64,000 bases of DNA from Albugo candida (lineage: Eukaryota > Oomycota > Peronosporomycetes > Albuginales), in assembly GCA_040437565.1 (NCBI GenBank), contig JBDOQK010000034.1:124001-188000 (forward strand), in the 5' to 3' direction. Both the position numbers and the translations under genes were made by a program. Below the pieces are notes generated by a model. It searched no databases. It was not told where the DNA came from and saw nothing but the letters and a program-made list of their open reading frames with translations. This document shows, piece after piece, positions 22,127 to 32,104 of this stretch. Within the stretch, counting starts at the first letter, position 1, and each line of letters starts with the position of its first letter.

Positions 22127-23045
22127 TCAGTATCCACGCTCAAAAACGCTCCAAAATGCATCGGTCTCTCTTCCGTCGTGTTGTATGATCATTGGCGATG
22201 TGATACCATACTCTGTGCAATACTCAGTTGTATCGTTGCAAAGTTTCATAATGGGATGACAGCATTGTGCTCCGATCCAAAGAAAACAAATTTTCGCGTC
22301 CATAATAATCGCAGCTGTTTCTGAGCGCAAGTCATTCACATCGTAATCACTTACTTGCTCCCAATTGCTTTCCAGGACGAACAATTGCGATAAAGAGCTT
22401 CGTTGATGGCTCACTTTGCTCTCTTTGGTGATGGTAGGTCGTTGGAACCACTCGAGCTCGAGATCATACTGATACAATTCATCGCGAAGAAATGGTGTGA
22501 AGCGTTGAACAGCTGCGTTCTCTTTCGCATTCACTTGGTCTTGGATGAAATGTAGCCTGATCTCATGCCGCTTTTCGCGGTAATATGTCGCCAATATCGG
22601 CTCAAGCAGCTGTCGAGCTTTAGCATGTGGGTTCGAAATGACACAATTCGAGCTGGAATAGATTGTCACGGTCACTTGTTGGGTTTCAAGAATGCAGTAG
22701 ACGCCACGAGTGAAAGGGATGCTTGCGTTGGCTTGATTTGGACCATCCATTTGACTGCAAATTTGTTTCCTTGAATTTGGATATAAGCACGGTTTGAGAA
22801 GCCAGCAATTCGCGTCGTGAGCTGCGTGTGGTGCCAGCCGAAATAGCATTGCTTCCGCATTACTCAATCGGTTGTGTCGAACATCGCGAATCCTCGCAAC
22901 CTCTCGCTGCCATTCCATAAGCTGACATGTGAATGCTGCGTTTGGATTGCAAATTGCTCGTTTCTTCTTCACGATGTCCGCGGAATCTTGGTAATCCGAG
23001 TCGTTCGTGTACATCACATATGCAATGGCCAATGCACAGGAGCGA
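22127..23045 (-). other. Assembly copy of the MKP1-like phosphatase C-terminus
   Basis: Matches 23777-24695 base for base where compared, and is cut off by the N gap. It is not an independent gene. Confidence 0.88.
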
Positions 23046-23145
23046 NNNNNNNNNNNNNNNNNNNNNNNNNNNNNNNNNNNNNNNNNNNNNNNNNNNNNNN
23101 NNNNNNNNNNNNNNNNNNNNNNNNNNNNNNNNNNNNNNNNNNNNN

Positions 23146-23767
23146 TGGAATTCTTGAAGGGAAAATTGTTTTGGAGCTCGGATGTGGTCCAGCTTTGCCG
23201 ACAATCTTTGCTGCTCGTCATGGACGCTTGGAACACGTACGTCGCGCTTGAAACACGTCCAAATGTCAGTTTTCGTTGTAGGCGTATGCGACGGACTCGA
23301 GTCGAAATCCAGATGTTCGATGTAATGTGAAAGCGAATATTCGAGAGAATCGATTGGAAGCAATCGCGTCGTATTTCTGCTTGGATTGGGGTCTGCCGTC
23401 GTTCTCCCAACTTGAGAGATTTCGCGATACAAAGCCACCGGATATCGTGTTGGCAGCTGATTGTATGTATGAACCTAAATGTAAGAGCTGCGATGTGATT
23501 GTCGATTCGCTGACTGTGATGTGAGGAGATTACGATAGGATTCTTGGAACGATTGCATTTCTGTTTGAACTCAATCCATCGTGTCAGTGTTTTCTGAGCT
23601 ATCAGCTTCGTGACATCACTGATTCCATAGCGTTGTTGCTGACACGATGGCACATGGAAGCTGTACAAATTGATATCGAAACATTTTGGAGCGAATCCGA
23701 TCAGAAACTTCATCCAATTCCAAGTATCGATAGTTTGTTCCTATACAAAATCCAAGTGAAATCATAG
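23146..23767 (+). other. Assembly copy of the methyltransferase 3' exons
   Basis: Equals 21496-22117, starting inside exon 1 immediately after the N gap. It is not an independent gene. Confidence 0.88.
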
Positions 23768-23776
23768 CCATTTGCT

Positions 23777-25252
23777 TCAGTATCCACGCTCAAAAACGCT
23801 CCAAAATGCATCGGTCTCTCTTCCGTCGTGTTGTATGATCATTGGCGATGTGATACCATACTCTGTGCAATACTCAGTTGTATCGTTGCAAAGTTTCATA
23901 ATGGGATGACAGCATTGTGCTCCGATCCAAAGAAAACAAATTTTCGCGTCCATAATAATCGCAGCTGTTTCTGAGCGCAAGTCATTCACATCGTAATCAC
24001 TTACTTGCTCCCAATTGCTTTCCAGGACGAACAATTGCGATAAAGAGCTTCGTTGATGGCTCACTTTGCTCTCTTTGGTGATGGTAGGTCGTTGGAACCA
24101 CTCGAGCTCGAGATCATACTGATACAATTCATCGCGAAGAAATGGTGTGAAGCGTTGAACAGCTGCGTTCTCTTTCGCATTCACTTGGTCTTGGATGAAA
24201 TGTAGCCTGATCTCATGCCGCTTTTCGCGGTAATATGTCGCCAATATCGGCTCAAGCAGCTGTCGAGCTTTAGCATGTGGGTTCGAAATGACACAATTCG
24301 AGCTGGAATAGATTGTCACGGTCACTTGTTGGGTTTCAAGAATGCAGTAGACGCCACGAGTGAAAGGGATGCTTGCGTTGGCTTGATTTGGACCATCCAT
24401 TTGACTGCAAATTTGTTTCCTTGAATTTGGATATAAGCACGGTTTGAGAAGCCAGCAATTCGCGTCGTGAGCTGCGTGTGGTGCCAGCCGAAATAGCATT
24501 GCTTCCGCATTACTCAATCGGTTGTGTCGAACATCGCGAATCCTCGCAACCTCTCGCTGCCATTCCATAAGCTGACATGTGAATGCTGCGTTTGGATTGC
24601 AAATTGCTCGTTTCTTCTTCACGATGTCCGCGGAATCTTGGTAATCCGAGTCGTTCGTGTACATCACATATGCAATGGCCAATGCACAGGAGCGAGAAAC
24701 ACCTTGATGACAATAGATCAGTACTTTGCTTGCTGGAGTCTGCTTCGCTTTGTCGATGAATTGCATCACAATATGGAAAAACGGAGTCAGAATTTCTTCC
24801 ATATTGTCCTCTAATGCGAGTCGAAGCCGAACAAACGAATTTCCATCGTCGTTGTCAGCGTCCAATTCCGAACAGCAGCTGATAACGTGCGAAATTCCCA
24901 TTTCACAAAGCCGCATGACGTCTTTCGCCACAGTGAAATTACTCACATACAAAAATGCAGGAAGTATCTCACTGCAGACATCCTCGTGTTCCAACAAGAC
25001 AGAGGCCTTTCGAGCGCTTTCGGATGCTTGAAGGATGCCACTTTGATAATGCAAATCGACTTTATCCAGTGAGAGAAGCTCCTTCTGAGCCACATGAAGA
25101 TTCTCTCGAACGTCAAAGGCGGTTGTCTTTTGTCTTTCGGTCGAGTTGTTTGGGAGGATGCTGTCGTAAAAAGTCTTCCCACGTGCTGCAGCATTCCCCA
25201 TCGTTGATATAAATAGACAAAAATACATCAAAGGATTTTTATTACGTTGCAT
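23777..25252 (-). CDS. MKP1-like dual-specificity phosphatase with gelsolin-like tail
   Basis: Intronless, 491 aa from the ATG at 25252. A second in-frame ATG at 25201 would begin MGNAAARG, a good N-myristoylation context, so the mature protein may be 474 aa and membrane-linked. The DSP domain spans about residues 92-215 (ILPAFLYVSNF, then active-site loop YCHQGVSRS with Cys181 and Arg187). The residue before Cys is Tyr rather than the common His. The C-terminal half carries gelsolin-repeat-like strands (GVYCILETQQVTVTIYSS, AKICFLWIGAQC, DAFWSVFERGY). DSP plus gelsolin is the architecture of plant MKP1, a negative regulator of stress MAP kinases, so a MAPK substrate is inferred. Confidence 0.88.
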   Translation of the reverse strand: MQRNKNPLMYFCLFISTMGNAAARGKTFYDSILPNNSTERQKTTAFDVRENLHVAQKELLSLDKVDLHYQSGILQASESARKASVLLEHEDVCSEILPAFLYVSNFTVAKDVMRLCEMGISHVISCCSELDADNDDGNSFVRLRLALEDNMEEILTPFFHIVMQFIDKAKQTPASKVLIYCHQGVSRSCALAIAYVMYTNDSDYQDSADIVKKKRAICNPNAAFTCQLMEWQREVARIRDVRHNRLSNAEAMLFRLAPHAAHDANCWLLKPCLYPNSRKQICSQMDGPNQANASIPFTRGVYCILETQQVTVTIYSSSNCVISNPHAKARQLLEPILATYYREKRHEIRLHFIQDQVNAKENAAVQRFTPFLRDELYQYDLELEWFQRPTITKESKVSHQRSSLSQLFVLESNWEQVSDYDVNDLRSETAAIIMDAKICFLWIGAQCCHPIMKLCNDTTEYCTEYGITSPMIIQHDGRETDAFWSVFERGY

Positions 25253-25285
25253 ACATCATTGTACCTGTCCAACATCTACAACACA

Positions 25286-26293
25286 TTAACTGATTCGGTA
25301 GCGATTGATTTGTACCTCCTCACCGATATCCACATAGTTTCCTTTGACTCGTTCCATCAGAAATTCCAGCCATACAATCGGTCGATAATGCGGTTCTTCT
25401 CCATTGACGCTGATCGGTTCGATGGTGGAATTCATGAACGGATGGTAAAAGTAAGGTGCAGAGTATCTATCTTTCTTCTCAGTGGACAGCACGCGATGCA
25501 TCGGAGCACGATACTTGTCATTCGACCATACTTGCATCATATCACCCAAATTGACAATAAATGTATTCTGAATCGGCGGGACTGGGACCCAAGTGCTAGA
25601 ATCCGGATGGTATACTTGCAGAGCCGAGATAGCATCATCTTGCAAAAGTATTGTGACGGCGCCAAGATCGGTATGTGGATGAACTCCCAGAGCCGTGCTT
25701 GTGTTTGACGAAATCGGATAATGGTTCAGTCGCAAAGTGCTGCTATTCCCTGAACAAAAATCGATTGGATCCTGCACTCCAAAAAACTTGTCGAAAAAAT
25801 CGAAAGGCTGACCAAGACCAACGGCAAGCATCATGCAGATCCTTCGAGCAATGTTCTCCATTATCAAATTCATCTGGATGACTCGCTTTCTAAAATTTGG
25901 AATCAACTCGTCCGGAGGCCATTGATTATGAAAATTACTTGGAGATGGCTGTCTTTCCAAAAACTGCGCGTAATCAAACATTTCTTTCCAATCAACGACG
26001 TTTCTCGTGAGTTCTGCATCGAAATATCCTGTCGGATTGGTTTCTTTCCGTCGGATGACATTCTTCACATCTTGTGGCAAAGCGAAGAAAGTTTTCATTG
26101 TATCTTGCAAGCCTTGTAAGAGCTCTGGTGCAACTCCGTGATTTTCAATGTAGAAAAACCCGCATTCTTCGGCAGCATTTGCGATTAGCTGTACTGTGTC
26201 ATCCAAGCTTGCAATATTCTCTTGCACACTTTGATCGTCTTTGCATTGCATCAACTTGCCAATATCCACAGTCCGCACAATTGGAGTCGTCAT
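25286..26293 (-). CDS. 2-oxoglutarate/Fe(II)-dependent dioxygenase (IPNS-like)
   Basis: Intronless, 335 aa. It has an N-terminal DIOX_N region (VQLIANAAEECGFFYIENHG) followed by the double-stranded beta-helix with the iron ligands His207, Asp209 (HTDLGAVTIL) and His266 (MHRV), and the 2OG-binding Arg276-x-Ser278. The length is standard for the isopenicillin-N-synthase/flavonol-synthase-like group. Substrate is unknown. The family hydroxylates or cyclises small molecules in fungi, plants and oomycetes. The stop lies 33 bp from the phosphatase start on the same strand. Confidence 0.93.
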   Translation of the reverse strand: MTTPIVRTVDIGKLMQCKDDQSVQENIASLDDTVQLIANAAEECGFFYIENHGVAPELLQGLQDTMKTFFALPQDVKNVIRRKETNPTGYFDAELTRNVVDWKEMFDYAQFLERQPSPSNFHNQWPPDELIPNFRKRVIQMNLIMENIARRICMMLAVGLGQPFDFFDKFFGVQDPIDFCSGNSSTLRLNHYPISSNTSTALGVHPHTDLGAVTILLQDDAISALQVYHPDSSTWVPVPPIQNTFIVNLGDMMQVWSNDKYRAPMHRVLSTEKKDRYSAPYFYHPFMNSTIEPISVNGEEPHYRPIVWLEFLMERVKGNYVDIGEEVQINRYRIS

Positions 26294-26702
26294 AATTCAA
26301 ACGTTAATTGCAGCAATTGCTTGATTGAATTGTGGAAAGACGAGTGAGATCCAGAAATAGGGTGCACGCCTCGAGTTGACAATACCCTCTATATTCCGAT
26401 CTTCAACTAAGAATTGATAGATACAATTCATGATGATTGCTGTCAATACCTGTCAAAACGTATACAATGCAACAACGGCAACTTCCGTTGGAAAACAGAA
26501 TCAGTTAAAAGTGACAGCTGTTGAAAGCATGTCACAAGCACATCACCAAACTGTAGCTTTACTTTCGGTCTTTTATCCTTCCCGCTCTCTATATCATTCA
26601 GTTTTTCCTAAATCCGCGCTGTAAAAGTGACGTTGTCGTATACAGCGGATCTTGAAAAATGACTTTCAACGCAAGTGCAATCGATGATAAAACACTTAAC
26701 TG
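26294..26702. other. Intergenic, nothing recognised
   Basis: About 410 bp between the dioxygenase start and the AFG2 stop, both minus. It has no supported ORF and probably holds the dioxygenase promoter and AFG2 3' UTR. Confidence 0.45.
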
Positions 26703-28961
26703 TTATCGCCTATGGAAACAGTCGAAAAATTCGAGCATGTCGTCATCAATCTGCGGGTCAATTTTAACCAGTGCTTGGTCAAAATGACGCATTTCCACAT
26801 GTTTTGCGTTTCTATTTTCTGTAATTGCAGTCATTGCCGCCTCTCTGCATAACGCAGCCAATTCAGCACCTGAAAAATTAGCTGTCTTGACTGCAAGATC
26901 GTGAAAATTCACATTTGGATCGATTGGCATGCGGCGAGAATGGATGGTCAGAATCGATTCTCGCGCTTGTACATCAGGTGGACCGACATATAATATCCTA
27001 TCAATCCTGCCTGGTCGCATCAACGCTTTATCGATGAGATCCGGGCGATTTGTTGCTGCTACAATCACAACTTGCTGAAGCGGTTCGATACCATCGAGCT
27101 CGGTTAGAAGCTGACTGATGACCCGTGAAGACACTTGCGATCCGCTTTGTTGGGTTGATCGTTGCGCTGCAATTGCATCAAATTCATCGAAAAATATGAT
27201 ACTAGGGGAAGCCGCACGCGCTTTTTTGAAAAGAGACTGAATGGCTTTCTCTGATTCTCCGACCCATTTGCTGAATAGCTCGGGACCTTTAACGGCTAAG
27301 AAATTCATGCAACTTTCGGTCGCAAGTGCTTTGGCTGTCATTGTTTTGCTACACCCTGGAGGCCCATAGAGCAGCACACCTTTGGGAGGACGAATACCCA
27401 TGCGAATGAAAGCTTCTGGATGCGTGAGTGGCCATTCTACAACTTCTTTAAGCTGCTGCTTGATGCTTTCTTGCCCACCAATTTCATGCCAAAATACTTT
27501 TGGAACGTCCACAATAATTTCCTGTATTGCACTTGGTCGTGTTTTCTGTGATGCTTCTTGCAAATCGGAAAATGTGACACGAAAATCTTTGATTGAGAAT
27601 GAGAATGAGTCAAGCCAGGCACGTTTGCTGGTCGTTTTGTCGATGGTACAAGCACGACGAAATGCTGATAATGATGCTTCCTTGCATACTGCACTGAGAT
27701 CAGCACCCACATATCCGTGAGCTTGACTGGACAGCTGGAAGACTTGATCGGAGGTGAGGGAATGACGAATAGAAGAAAGGATGATTTTCAGTATTTCAAG
27801 TCGTTTGTGTGCATTTGGTACTGGAATTTCAATTTCTCGATCTAGACGACCTGACCGACGAAGTGCAGGATCTAAAGCATTTGGACGATTTGTAGCTGCC
27901 AGAATTATCATTTGCGTTTGGTTTTTCGAATCAATTCCATCCATTGCTGTCAGAAACGTCGTCACAAGTCTTCTCTCCAAATCAGAGCTTCGATCATGTC
28001 GTTTTGGACAGAGTACATCGATTTCGTCGATGAAGAGGATGGACGGGGTATTTTGTAAAGCTAATTTGAATATTCCACGCACTCGAGCTTCATTTTCTCC
28101 AATAGTATGTGTGATGAGCTCGGGACCATTAATGGTGTAAAAGGAAGCTTTAAATTCGGCAGCCACTGCTTTCGCAAGCAGCGTTTTACCAGTACCGGGT
28201 GAGCCAAACAGAAGAATCCCTTTTGGAGGAGGAAGACCATGATCTGTGAAAAATTGAGGACTGTACAATGAGCTTTCGATTACTTGACGAATCGCTGAAA
28301 TCTGTTCATTGAGTCCTCCGATTTTAGAAAAGCCCAGACGCTCATGAGATGGCGTCGTTGACGGTATCGAATCCTCATCCAGCATAATCGAAATTTTGGT
28401 CTTTTTATTCACTTTGTAAAGCTTATGAGAAGCTTTTTTGCTCGTGTCATTGGAAGCCGCCGTCAGCGATTGCACGCGACATTGTATCCGTTTACCAAAG
28501 AGCGGAATACAAATTATAGATCCGTGGAAAAAGTACATTTGAAGCGTCATGGAATGAAGATATTTTATCAAGAAAGCTTTGTATTCTCTCAATTTCTCCA
28601 AATCCAAGGTGGAATCGATTTTGATTTCAGCGAATGTCGCGCAATGTAATGCGATGTTTTCATTCTGCGCGTTGACAGCCTCTAGTGTGACTCTTTGTGG
28701 AAGTGTGGTGGTGTCTTCCCATACAGCGCTTATCCCAACAGAGGAAGGCTTGAGTGATGGCAATGGCCATGCAATTCCGCTTGCAAAAAATTTCGCTTCG
28801 TTTACGTTTTGATTTATTTTTTTCAATAAAATTAGTGTGCCACTATCAAATGGTAATTTCTTGAGGTCTTTGGGGTTGAGATATATCCTGGAAAGTGTCG
28901 AATTGTTCTCAGCATTTGATCGAAAGAAGTGGATGGCAAACGTTTTCTCATTGGAAGCCAT
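26703..28961 (-). CDS. AFG2: AFG2/Drg1/SPATA5-type AAA ATPase
   Basis: Intronless, 752 aa, the usual size for the family. It has an N-terminal substrate domain (1-210) and two AAA modules. Walker A1 is GSPGTGKT (253-260) with Walker B ILFIDEID. Walker A2 is GPPGCSKT (533-540) with [11 protein letters not shown] and the arginine-finger block [12 protein letters not shown]. The CSKT form of the second P-loop is characteristic of AFG2/SPATA5 and separates it from CDC48/p97. The yeast protein releases Rlp24 from cytoplasmic pre-60S particles. It lies divergent to the next gene, with about 280 bp between the two starts. Confidence 0.94.
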   Translation of the reverse strand: MASNEKTFAIHFFRSNAENNSTLSRIYLNPKDLKKLPFDSGTLILLKKINQNVNEAKFFASGIAWPLPSLKPSSVGISAVWEDTTTLPQRVTLEAVNAQNENIALHCATFAEIKIDSTLDLEKLREYKAFLIKYLHSMTLQMYFFHGSIICIPLFGKRIQCRVQSLTAASNDTSKKASHKLYKVNKKTKISIMLDEDSIPSTTPSHERLGFSKIGGLNEQISAIRQVIESSLYSPQFFTDHGLPPPKGILLFGSPGTGKTLLAKAVAAEFKASFYTINGPELITHTIGENEARVRGIFKLALQNTPSILFIDEIDVLCPKRHDRSSDLERRLVTTFLTAMDGIDSKNQTQMIILAATNRPNALDPALRRSGRLDREIEIPVPNAHKRLEILKIILSSIRHSLTSDQVFQLSSQAHGYVGADLSAVCKEASLSAFRRACTIDKTTSKRAWLDSFSFSIKDFRVTFSDLQEASQKTRPSAIQEIIVDVPKVFWHEIGGQESIKQQLKEVVEWPLTHPEAFIRMGIRPPKGVLLYGPPGCSKTMTAKALATESCMNFLAVKGPELFSKWVGESEKAIQSLFKKARAASPSIIFFDEFDAIAAQRSTQQSGSQVSSRVISQLLTELDGIEPLQQVVIVAATNRPDLIDKALMRPGRIDRILYVGPPDVQARESILTIHSRRMPIDPNVNFHDLAVKTANFSGAELAALCREAAMTAITENRNAKHVEMRHFDQALVKIDPQIDDDMLEFFDCFHRR

Positions 28962-29239
28962 TCCAATTTGCTCGATACGGATTGGGTAAAATTACTATGA
29001 TCCATTCTGAATTGGTGGAAATCATTTGCTTTCACCTTTATAAGGCAATCTTCAGCCAGTGTCTCGTTTTGAATCGCTGCTGGAAGAGTGAGAGGTTAGA
29101 GAGTGTGACTTTTTTTGATCGAATGGTCCTCAACTCGCAATCTAGCTCTAGTTGGTCTTGATCCTGCTGCAAAAAGTAGAAAGTATCATGAGCTTTATGG
29201 TATAATATAGTATAAGTCTTATCAGCCTTGTAAGGCTTC

Positions 29240-30723
29240 ATGCGCTTCCTGTTGCTCAAAGACCGTCAGATCTTCACAAGGCTCTTCCAAAGCGCATCTC
29301 GTGTCACAAAGCCGACGAGACGGATCAACTATGATTCCTCGGTCGTGTGTGCTATTTTGAGCCTCTCCACACAATCGATGTCGTCACGCTTGATTGAGGC
29401 CAAATTTCGAGCTTTGGATGAGGCTATTGAAGGAATGTATAAATCCAAACAAGTTGCGCCAGAAGCTTTTCGAAAGGCTTTTTCGCGACATCGCAACATT
29501 CATTTAAATCGTCTTCCGAATTCAACGCTGAATTCTACGAGAGCCGATAGTCAACGTCCAGAGCGACCAAAGAGTAGCTCATGGTCCCGAGAAGGCAACT
29601 TGAAAGTCGGAGGACCAGCCTCACCTCTGATTGAAAGCGCACGCAATTTACCAAAACGATGCACTTCTGCTGGTCAGAGGAAAGCTATAAAGAATTGGTT
29701 CGCACCCAGCTCCAACAATACACCATCAATGAGCTCGCCAATAGTAAAACCAAAAACCGTCATTGAAGCGTTCCGTTCATCAGAACTCAACGATTCCATA
29801 ACGATATCACATGACCACCCAATATCAGACCCTTCCTTCTACCATTTTGAGATCCGTCTGGACCATCCACGTAATTTACAAGGTTGGCTGTTTCATGGGC
29901 GCTTCACCGATACTAGCGATCCAAAGAAGCCGACTGTAGAGCTCTGGAACCTTGAGGTACTATCCAAATAACACTCTGCCCCACTCACTTGAATCTTGTC
30001 CAGGTTGATGAGTATAATTTCGTGAAATTTCATGATCGATTTTTAACGCAAAACTTTTTCGATCCATTCCGATACTTTACGCACATCAAAAGCAACGAGC
30101 AAGTACGAACACCAACTCCCTTCCATTGCGCGGCCGCTGAGGTCTGTTCTTGTAGTTGTATATGCATGAATTGCACGTGGAGCTTTACGCTACGTCACCC
30201 GTCCGTCATCGCGTCGTGGATACGATCATTTCCTTTACGCACGAAAAAGACATTCATTCATCACGCATCGATTTTGATCAAATTACATCCACGGTACAGT
30301 CAAACCGGTATGGGGTGAATAGGAACCAAGATGCGCACATTGAAATCACTGAGGACGAACAAGACAGTATTGGCGAATGCGCAGAGATTGTGATTGGTGA
30401 ATGCTCATCGAATGTGATTCGTGAACATACCGTCCATCATCCTGTGCAAAAGAGCACAGTATTCTCGATTGAGGAGGCAAAACTTGAGCTTGTCAAAATG
30501 CGCAATAGTATAAAGGTACGGTACCCTTTAGAAAGAAGAATTCTGATTGGTGCAAAAGCAATCATTGTTAGACGAGCGAACTCGCATTCAGCGTGCTTAT
30601 TTGTAATTGGTTGCTTTCCAGCCAATCAGGAAGATATCAATTGCTCGTTCTAAAAGGCGATCTGGAAGCTCGGCGGAAACGAAACTGGAACGTGAAAAAT
30701 GGAAAATCAGATTGTTGAAATGA
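29240..30723 (+). CDS. Conserved-looking protein of unknown function
   Basis: Exons 29240-29956, 30004-30102, 30156-30515 and 30622-30723, with introns of 47, 53 and 106 nt in phase 0, give 425 aa. A second possible start at 29378 gives 379 aa. The first 45 residues after the upstream ATG are Arg-rich and could be a presequence. Then come a helical segment, a Ser/Asn/Pro-rich disordered region (about 100-190), a compact globular part rich in aromatic residues (SFYHFEIRLDHPRNLQGW, YNFVKFHDRFLTQNFFDPF, MHELHVELYATSPV) and a basic C-terminal helix. I do not recognise the family. The last intron could end earlier (30571), giving another tail. Its stop overlaps the start of NF-YC. Confidence 0.65.
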
Positions 30724-31218
30724 CGGAAGCTGAACATGCACAGCATCATATCCAACTAGAGCAACAACTCAAGACTTTTTGGACAAAACAACTCGCTCAA
30801 GTACGAGTACGATGTTTACAAGTAACATTAACTCACTTGTGTTCGTTTTCAGATGGAACAGCTCGAAGTCGGTAGTGAACAAGGTAAAAAAAATTTTATG
30901 GAGGCTCCAATTTTTTCAAATCTGTTCGAAATGGCCCGAATTTCTGAGAGTGTTTTTGTGTCAGATTTCAAGAATCACAATGATCTCCCACTTGCACGGA
31001 TCAAGAGAATCATGAAATCAGACGAAGATGTTCGTATGATTAGTGCTGAAGCTCCTGTTCTTTTTGCAAAAGCGTGCGAGATGTTTATACTAGAGCTCAC
31101 ATTGCGCTCATGGAGTTATTCGGAACGCAACAAACGACGCACACTCCAGAAAGAAGACATCCAAACGGCGATTCGAAACACGGATATATTTGATTTTCTG
31201 GTCGACGTCATAAATTAA
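30699..31218 (+). CDS. NFYC: Nuclear transcription factor Y subunit C (NF-YC/HAP5)
   Basis: A histone-fold subunit that pairs with NF-YB and binds CCAAT boxes with NF-YA. Exons are 30699-30800, 30853-30883 and 30965-31218. The 81-nt segment 30884-30964 is open in frame, but removing it as a GT-AG intron restores the invariant start of the domain, [18 protein letters not shown], giving 128 aa. The core [31 protein letters not shown] and [10 protein letters not shown] are near-perfect NF-YC. Upstream sits the conserved QLKTFWTKQ helix. A second start at 30720 is possible; its ATG overlaps the previous gene's TGA as ATGA. Confidence 0.93.
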
Positions 31219-31305
31219 GAAATAGTACAGCACAACGTGAAGAAATCCAAAATTACTGATCGCGTCCAACTGTGTTTCCATCTTCTCGCAGATTATACAA
31301 TCAAG

Positions 31306-32052
31306 TCACTGACCTGAAACTGCATCGCGCTCGTTCTGTTTCACCATATCTCCATCAATTTTAGCCACTTGTGGAATCCTTGTCAGCACATTGAGTCGCT
31401 GTTCTTCTTTGGAAAGGTTTTCGTAAATCGGGTTACCGGTAAACAAAACGTCACGGAGTTTCGGTAACGCGGCCAATTTGTCCAATTCCTCCCAGTTTTT
31501 GATCTGATTGTTGGACACATACAGTGTTGTCAAATGCGTTAAACCCGATAAGCCATCCAGCGTCGCAATCAGATTGTACGAAAGCCACAATTCTTCCAAA
31601 GTTTCTGCAAAATCATCCAATTTCTCAATTTTCTTGATCTGATTTCTACCCAACGATAAAATTCGGAGCTTTTTCATGCCGGAGAGCGGAATAAATCGAT
31701 CGATGCAATTCGTCGATAAGGAAAGATGTCTATCACATTTCACAGTGTCCAGACAAACAAGTAACATTTCATGTCGTAATATCTATTATGACAGGTCTTT
31801 CGTACTCGCAGTTCTTCAACGCGTTAAGCGAAGTATCGAGTTTATTGATAGGAGGAAGCTGACAGTACAACTTGATGGCGATAGCGTCCTCTGCGACCGC
31901 GCTGTTCTTCGCCTCCTACAAGCTATCAGATACACTTTCAAAGCTCTTTCCACACAAAACGCACCCAATTTTTAATGGCTTGCGCGCATGTCGTCTACAA
32001 ACACACTCATTAAAGCTCACAATTACAAGAGTAATCAATTTCCGCGCACCAT
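31306..32052 (-). CDS. DNAL1: Axonemal dynein light chain 1 (DNAL1/LC1)
   Basis: A leucine-rich-repeat light chain that binds the outer-arm gamma heavy-chain motor domain and tubulin in flagella. Proposed exons are 32050-32052 (the ATG alone), 31965-31994, 31806-31915 and 31306-31729, with introns of 55, 49 and 76 nt. The result is 188 aa, against 190 in human. Joined exons give TTCAQAIKNW, LYCQLPPINKLDTSLNAL and NCEHLSLSTNCIDRF, then the diagnostic LRILSLGRNQIKKIEKLD and LEELWLSYNLI. Every junction keeps phase and matches family order. It shows that this organism builds outer dynein arms. Confidence 0.94.
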
Positions 32053-32104
32053 AAGATCACTTCAACTCTTGAATTTTTTATTTATAGAAAGCAACTGTGA
32101 CTCT

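Larger units (their letters stand above)
21496..24695. repeat. Assembly gap 23046-23145 with 1550-bp duplicated flanks
   Basis: Exactly 100 N. Block 21496-23045 reappears as 23146-24695. The left block has the methyltransferase 3' part and the C-terminal 306 codons of the phosphatase (22127-23045, minus). The right block repeats both and continues into the complete phosphatase gene. After collapse there is one methyltransferase gene convergent with one phosphatase gene. Confidence 0.92.

Noticed and set aside
21496-24695. Tandem duplication of the methyltransferase and phosphatase genes
   Set aside because: The copies are identical where compared and abut a 100-N gap, as at seven other sites. 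Assembly overlap explains this better.
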